Shown here in pieces: positions 5,212 through 8,293 of a stretch of DNA of 8,293 bases; within the stretch, counting starts at the first letter, position 1, and the number at the start of each line of letters is the position of its first letter. The notes below the pieces were generated by a model that saw only the letters and a program-made list of their open reading frames with translations, was not told the DNA's origin and did no database searches. The stretch covers positions 1 through 8,293 of the forward strand of contig DASQMI010000052.1 in NCBI GenBank assembly GCA_035645555.1. Reading direction: 5' to 3'. Source of the stretch: Lysobacter_F sp035645555. Its GTDB lineage: Bacteria; Pseudomonadota; Gammaproteobacteria; Xanthomonadales; Xanthomonadaceae. The translations under genes and the position numbers were made by a program.

Positions 5212-7290
5212 TCAGAGGTCGAATTCGTAATCCATCGCCGGAGCCGCCGGTGCCAGGAAGTGGCCCTGGGCGTAATGCACGCCGGCGCTGAACAGGATGG
5301 TCATCGCCGCGGCGTCCTGCACGAACTCCGCCAGCACCTGCTTGCCCAGCTCGTTGCCCTTGGCCGCGATCTCGCGTACGCGCTGCTGGCTGGCCGGATT
5401 GCTGGCGAGGTCCTGGGTGAAGCTGCGGTCGATCTTCAGGTAATCGGCCGGGAAGTGGCTCAGCAGCTGGAACGAGTTGAGGCCCGCGCCGAACTGCTCC
5501 AGGCCGATCTTGACGCCGCGCGGCGCGATCCGCTCCTGCAGCGCCTGTGCCGCGCGCAGGTGGGTGAACACCTTCGACTCCGGCAACTGCAGCACCAGCA
5601 GCTCGCCGTCGACCTTGTGCCGCGCCAGCTGCTCCTCGATGAATACCCCGAGCGTGTCGTCCTGCAGCGAGGCCTGGGTGATCTTCACCAGCAGACAGGT
5701 GCGCTTGCCGGCGCGCAGGCGCTCGCCGATCAGCGCGATCGCGCGGCCGACCACCCAGCGGTCGATCTCCCACAGCAGGCCGTGCTCCTCGGCGATCTGC
5801 AGGAACGTTAGCGGCTGGATCAGCTCGCCGGGTTCGCCCTGCAGGCGCAGGAACACCTCGTACATCTCACGCGGCTCGCCGTGCAGGTGCACCAGCGGCT
5901 GGTAGAACATCGTGAAGCGATCGCTGTCGAGCGCCTCGCGTATGCGCTGGACCCACGCTTCGACGCGCTCTTCCTCGGCGCGGTCGGCCGCACCCGGATC
6001 GAACAGCTCGATGCGGTTGCCGCCGACGCCGGACGCCGACTGCACCGACTGCGACGCCTTGCCGAGCACCGCGCTGACGCTGGCGATCTTCTCGCTGATC
6101 TGCACGCCGCCGATGCTGACGGTGGCGTTGAGCGACGCGCGCGGGGTCTCGATGACGTGGTCGGCGAATGCCGCGCGCACCGCCTCGGCCACTTCCTGCG
6201 AGCGCTTGTGGTTGGCGTTGCGCACGATCAGGCCGAACTGGTGCTCGCCGAAGCGCGCGGCAATGGTGTCCTCGCCGAGCACGCTGCGCAGGCGTTCGGC
6301 CAGCGCCGCGATCAGCTCGTCGGCGGCGTCCAGGCCGATGTCCTGCAGCAGGCGCGAATAATGGTCAGGTTCGACCAGCAGCAGTGCGTGCTGGCCTTCG
6401 CCCTGCGCCGCGCTCGCCACCACGTCCTCGACCGCGCGCAGGAACGTGGTGCGGTTGAGCAGGCCGGTGGCCATGTCGCGCTGGCGCAGTTCCTCGACCT
6501 CGCGCGCCAGCGCCGGGTCGACTTCCTGCCGGCGCAGCACCACCTGCAGGCAGGGTTCGCCCTCGTAGCTGGCCTGGGTGAATTCCATCACCGCCTTGAA
6601 CGATTCGCCCTCGAGCGTGCGCGCCTCGGTCTCGTAACGCGGCGGAGCCTCGCCGCGGGCGATCTCCTTCAGCAGCTGCTTGAACGACGCCACCTCGTTG
6701 GGCGCCACCAGATCCAGCAGCGGCATGCCTTCGATCTCGTCGAACGATTCGAAGCCGAACACTTCGAGGTACGCCGGGTTGGCGCGGATGTGCATGCCCT
6801 CGTGGATGTACGCGATCGGCTCGCGCGAGGAATCGATCAGCGCGTCGCAGCGGCGTTCGGTCTCGCGCAGGTGCGCCTCCAGCCGGCGCAGCGAGCGGCG
6901 CGCCTCGAGGTCGGCCCATTCGGCGCGGATCACGCTCTGCAGGTGCGGCACGCTGCGGCGCAGGACCACGCCGCGCGCGCCGGCCTCCATCGCGCGCATC
7001 ATCAGCGCATCGTCGACGTGTTCGACCAGCAGCAGCACCGGCAGGTCCTTGCCGCTGGCGGCGACCGCCTGCAGCACCTGAGGCAGCGGCACCGAGGTTG
7101 CCTGCGGATCGACCAGCAGCAGGTCGGGCGGCTGCTGCTCGAACATCGACAGCAGCTGCGCCTCGTTCTCGGGACGGGTCGGACGCACGGCGATGCCGCT
7201 GTTGCGCAGGCCGCTGACGATCGCCTCGGCAGCTTCCACGCTGTCGTCCACCACCATCAGGCGCAAGGCCGCGTCTTTTCCCAAAGCCAT
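5212..7290 (-). CDS. fimX: FimX-like c-di-GMP receptor: REC-PAS-degenerate GGDEF-degenerate EAL
   Basis: This is probably the FimX orthologue, a cytosolic c-di-GMP receptor that controls type IV pilus assembly and twitching, through PilZ and PilB in Xanthomonas. From the ATG at 7290 it has 692 residues (Pseudomonas FimX 691). Order: receiver domain (about 9-125; Asp15, Asp16, Asp61), coiled linker, PAS (about 147-255), GGDEF-like (about 268-430) and EAL-like (about 440-685). The GGDEF signature is degenerate (GEHQF, 348-352), so no cyclase activity is expected. The EAL motif reads EVFLRL (478-483), like EVL in FimX. The catalytic DDFG is EQFG (598-601) and the metal-binding Asn is Lys536, so no phosphodiesterase activity is expected. 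Ligand-pocket residues remain: Gln464, Arg482, Asp510, Lys619, Glu655 and Gln675. A Shine-Dalgarno AAGGGGA precedes the ATG. The frame runs open to 7623, but that part overlaps epmB antiparallel to nothing conserved. A generic EAL-family receptor is the alternative. Confidence 0.85.
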   Translation of the reverse strand: MALGKDAALRLMVVDDSVEAAEAIVSGLRNSGIAVRPTRPENEAQLLSMFEQQPPDLLLVDPQATSVPLPQVLQAVAASGKDLPVLLLVEHVDDALMMRAMEAGARGVVLRRSVPHLQSVIRAEWADLEARRSLRRLEAHLRETERRCDALIDSSREPIAYIHEGMHIRANPAYLEVFGFESFDEIEGMPLLDLVAPNEVASFKQLLKEIARGEAPPRYETEARTLEGESFKAVMEFTQASYEGEPCLQVVLRRQEVDPALAREVEELRQRDMATGLLNRTTFLRAVEDVVASAAQGEGQHALLLVEPDHYSRLLQDIGLDAADELIAALAERLRSVLGEDTIAARFGEHQFGLIVRNANHKRSQEVAEAVRAAFADHVIETPRASLNATVSIGGVQISEKIASVSAVLGKASQSVQSASGVGGNRIELFDPGAADRAEEERVEAWVQRIREALDSDRFTMFYQPLVHLHGEPREMYEVFLRLQGEPGELIQPLTFLQIAEEHGLLWEIDRWVVGRAIALIGERLRAGKRTCLLVKITQASLQDDTLGVFIEEQLARHKVDGELLVLQLPESKVFTHLRAAQALQERIAPRGVKIGLEQFGAGLNSFQLLSHFPADYLKIDRSFTQDLASNPASQQRVREIAAKGNELGKQVLAEFVQDAAAMTILFSAGVHYAQGHFLAPAAPAMDYEFDL

Positions 7291-7298
7291 CGGGCGTC

Positions 7299-7305
7299 CC
7301 CTTTC
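7299..7305 (-). promoter_or_regulatory. Shine-Dalgarno site of the FimX-like gene
   Basis: A purine-rich AAGGGGA element on the minus strand lies 8 nt before the ATG at 7290. It fixes the start at MALGKD, just ahead of the receiver domain, rather than at start codons further upstream in the same open frame. Confidence 0.6.
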
Positions 7306-7402
7306 GCGTGGCGGGTTTATGACATGAATGGCGCTGAGCCGTCCATCGCCCATTGGTCCTTCACGCTCGGATGAGCCTGCTGCGAATCGCCGCGCCGCCG
7401 CG

Positions 7403-8293
7403 TCATAGCGGGCGTTTGCCGGGATCGCCGGCCACTTCGCGCACCAGTCGCGGCACGAGGTAGCCTGACAGGCGCGCCGCGAGCGCGGCGTGCAACGCAC
7501 GCGCGCGGTCGTCGTCCACCTCGAAGTGCGCCGCGCCGTGCACGCGATCGAGCTGGTGCAGATAGTACGGCAGCGCGCCGGCGGCGAACGTGCGTTCGCT
7601 GAGCGCGGCGAGCGCATCGACATCGTCGTTGACGCCGCGCAGCAGCACCGCCTGGTTGAGCAGGGTGGCGCCGGCGGCGCGCAGACGCATCAGCGCGGCA
7701 TCCACCGTCGGATCGAACTCGTTGGCGTGGTTGGCGTGGATCACCACCGTGACCGGCCAGGGCAGGGCGGCGAGCCACGCCAGCAGCGCATCGTCGACGC
7801 GTTCCGGCAGTACCACCGGCAGCCGGGTGTGCACCCGTAGCCGGCGCAGGTGCGGCACTTCGGCGAGCGCGGCGGTGAGCTCGGCGAGCTTGTCGGTGGC
7901 GAGCGACCACGGATCGCCGCCGGACAGGATCACTTCGTCGATGGTCCGGTCGGCGCGGATCAGCTCGATGCTGCGGCGCCAGCCGGCGGCGGCCGCGGTT
8001 TCCTCCGCGTACGGGAAATGGCGGCGGAAGCAGTAGCGGCAGTGCACCGCGCAGCTGCCGGTGGCGATCAGCAGCGCACGGCCGCGGTACTTGCGGATCA
8101 CCCCGCTGCCCGCGCGCGCGGCGCCGTCGCCGACCGCATCGAGCGCGAAGCCCGGCATCGGGCGCAGCTCGTCGTCGAGAGGCAGCACCTGGCGCAGCAG
8201 CGGGTCGTGCGGATCGCCTGCGCGCATGCGCGCGACGAAGCCGCGCGGCACCCGCAGCGGGAACTGCGCCGCGGCCTCCGCGGAGACGGCGAG
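7403..8293 (-). CDS. epmB: EF-P beta-lysylation protein EpmB (radical SAM aminomutase), 5' end cut by window
   Basis: EpmB converts (S)-alpha-lysine to (R)-beta-lysine, which EpmA attaches to elongation factor P so that EF-P can rescue ribosomes stalled on polyproline. The visible part carries the radical-SAM cluster motif CAVHCRYC (three Cys in CxxxCxxC, encoded near 8042-8062), the SGGDPW glycine-rich motif, and the aminomutase-type PYYLHQLDRVHGAAHF near the C-terminus. A Lys in GDPGKRPL, three residues before the end, is a candidate PLP-binding lysine; I am less sure of that. A GTG at 8251 could be taken as a start, but the frame continues to the window edge and reads QFPLRVPRGFVARM, a typical EpmB stretch, so that GTG is an internal Val and the start lies beyond 8293. 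Closely related lysine 2,3-aminomutases are longer. The gene lies 112 bp upstream of the FimX-like gene on the same strand. Confidence 0.93.
   Translation of the reverse strand, partial: LAVSAEAAAQFPLRVPRGFVARMRAGDPHDPLLRQVLPLDDELRPMPGFALDAVGDGAARAGSGVIRKYRGRALLIATGSCAVHCRYCFRRHFPYAEETAAAAGWRRSIELIRADRTIDEVILSGGDPWSLATDKLAELTAALAEVPHLRRLRVHTRLPVVLPERVDDALLAWLAALPWPVTVVIHANHANEFDPTVDAALMRLRAAGATLLNQAVLLRGVNDDVDALAALSERTFAAGALPYYLHQLDRVHGAAHFEVDDDRARALHAALAARLSGYLVPRLVREVAGDPGKRPL

Noticed and set aside
5881..7374. A 497-codon plus-strand open frame opposite the FimX-like gene.
   Set aside because: It is the mirror of the fimX reading frame, rich in Arg, His, Gln and Ala with no motif.
7306..7402. 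A separate fimX promoter in the epmB-fimX gap.
   Set aside because: Only a weak -10-like CATAAA was found, with no acceptable -35 at the right spacing and no sigma-54 or sigma-28 pattern.
7291..7623. N-terminal extension of the FimX-like gene to a start at 7623.
   Set aside because: It overlaps the C-terminal coding part of epmB in another frame, shows no conserved sequence, and the ATG at 7290 has a good ribosome binding site and gives the expected FimX length.
8249..8251. GTG at 8251 as the start of epmB.
   Set aside because: The upstream codons read QFPLR directly into VPRGFVARM, a conserved EpmB stretch, so the gene continues past the window edge.
1..8293. Mobile elements, CRISPR arrays, tRNA/rRNA genes or a defence system.
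   Set aside because: No transposase, integrase, direct-repeat array, tRNA cloverleaf or defence gene is visible. Genes are tightly packed housekeeping and accessory-metabolism types of uniform composition.

Overview
This is a GC-rich (roughly 70% by eye) bacterial chromosomal window. The gene families and their close packing point to a gammaproteobacterium of the Xanthomonadales/Lysobacterales type (Xanthomonas, Lysobacter, Luteimonas or Rhodanobacter relatives). The evidence is a FimX-like c-di-GMP receptor of the length found in Pseudomonas, EpmB, GluQ-RS, HtpX and PhaR. The genus cannot be fixed from the sequence alone. There is no sign of phage, insertion sequences, CRISPR or tRNA/rRNA genes, and the window reads as core genome.

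Layout, left to right. (1) At 1-881 (+) is an M48-family membrane-anchored metallopeptidase whose N-terminus probably lies outside the window. (2) A leftward block on the minus strand, in transcription order: gluQRS (4151-3249), a first acetoacetyl-CoA reductase (3196-2456), the polyhydroxyalkanoate regulator phaR (2344-1844), a second acetoacetyl-CoA reductase (1804-1067) and a 56-residue two-helix membrane protein (1058-888). This last gene runs tail-to-tail into the M48 gene with 6 bp between stop codons. (3) htpX (4233-5147, +) diverges from gluQRS. The 81-bp divergent region carries a good RpoH (sigma-32) promoter candidate and an inverted repeat just before the htpX ribosome binding site. 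(4) A bidirectional intrinsic terminator (5166-5191) separates htpX from the convergent fimX-like gene (7290-5212, -). (5) epmB (7403 to the right edge, -) lies upstream of fimX in the same direction and is cut at its 5' end by the window edge.

How the genes work together. The two reductases plus PhaR form a small polyhydroxybutyrate (PHB) module: reduction of acetoacetyl-CoA to the (R)-3-hydroxybutyryl-CoA monomer, and a regulator that senses PHB. The synthase (phaC), thiolase (phaA) and phasin are not here. The reductases differ at the residue that usually sets NADH versus NADPH preference, so they may be cofactor-specialised rather than redundant. HtpX and the left-edge peptidase belong to envelope quality control. 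GluQ-RS (tRNA-Asp queuosine modification) and EpmB (EF-P lysylation) both tune translation. The FimX-like protein is a non-enzymatic c-di-GMP receptor expected to control type IV pili. No clearly new system is visible. The points worth a second look are the paired reductases, the heat-shock promoter and 5'-leader hairpin of htpX, the intercistronic hairpins in the pha block, the small membrane ORF coupled to phaB, and the degenerate receiver/GGDEF/EAL domains of FimX.
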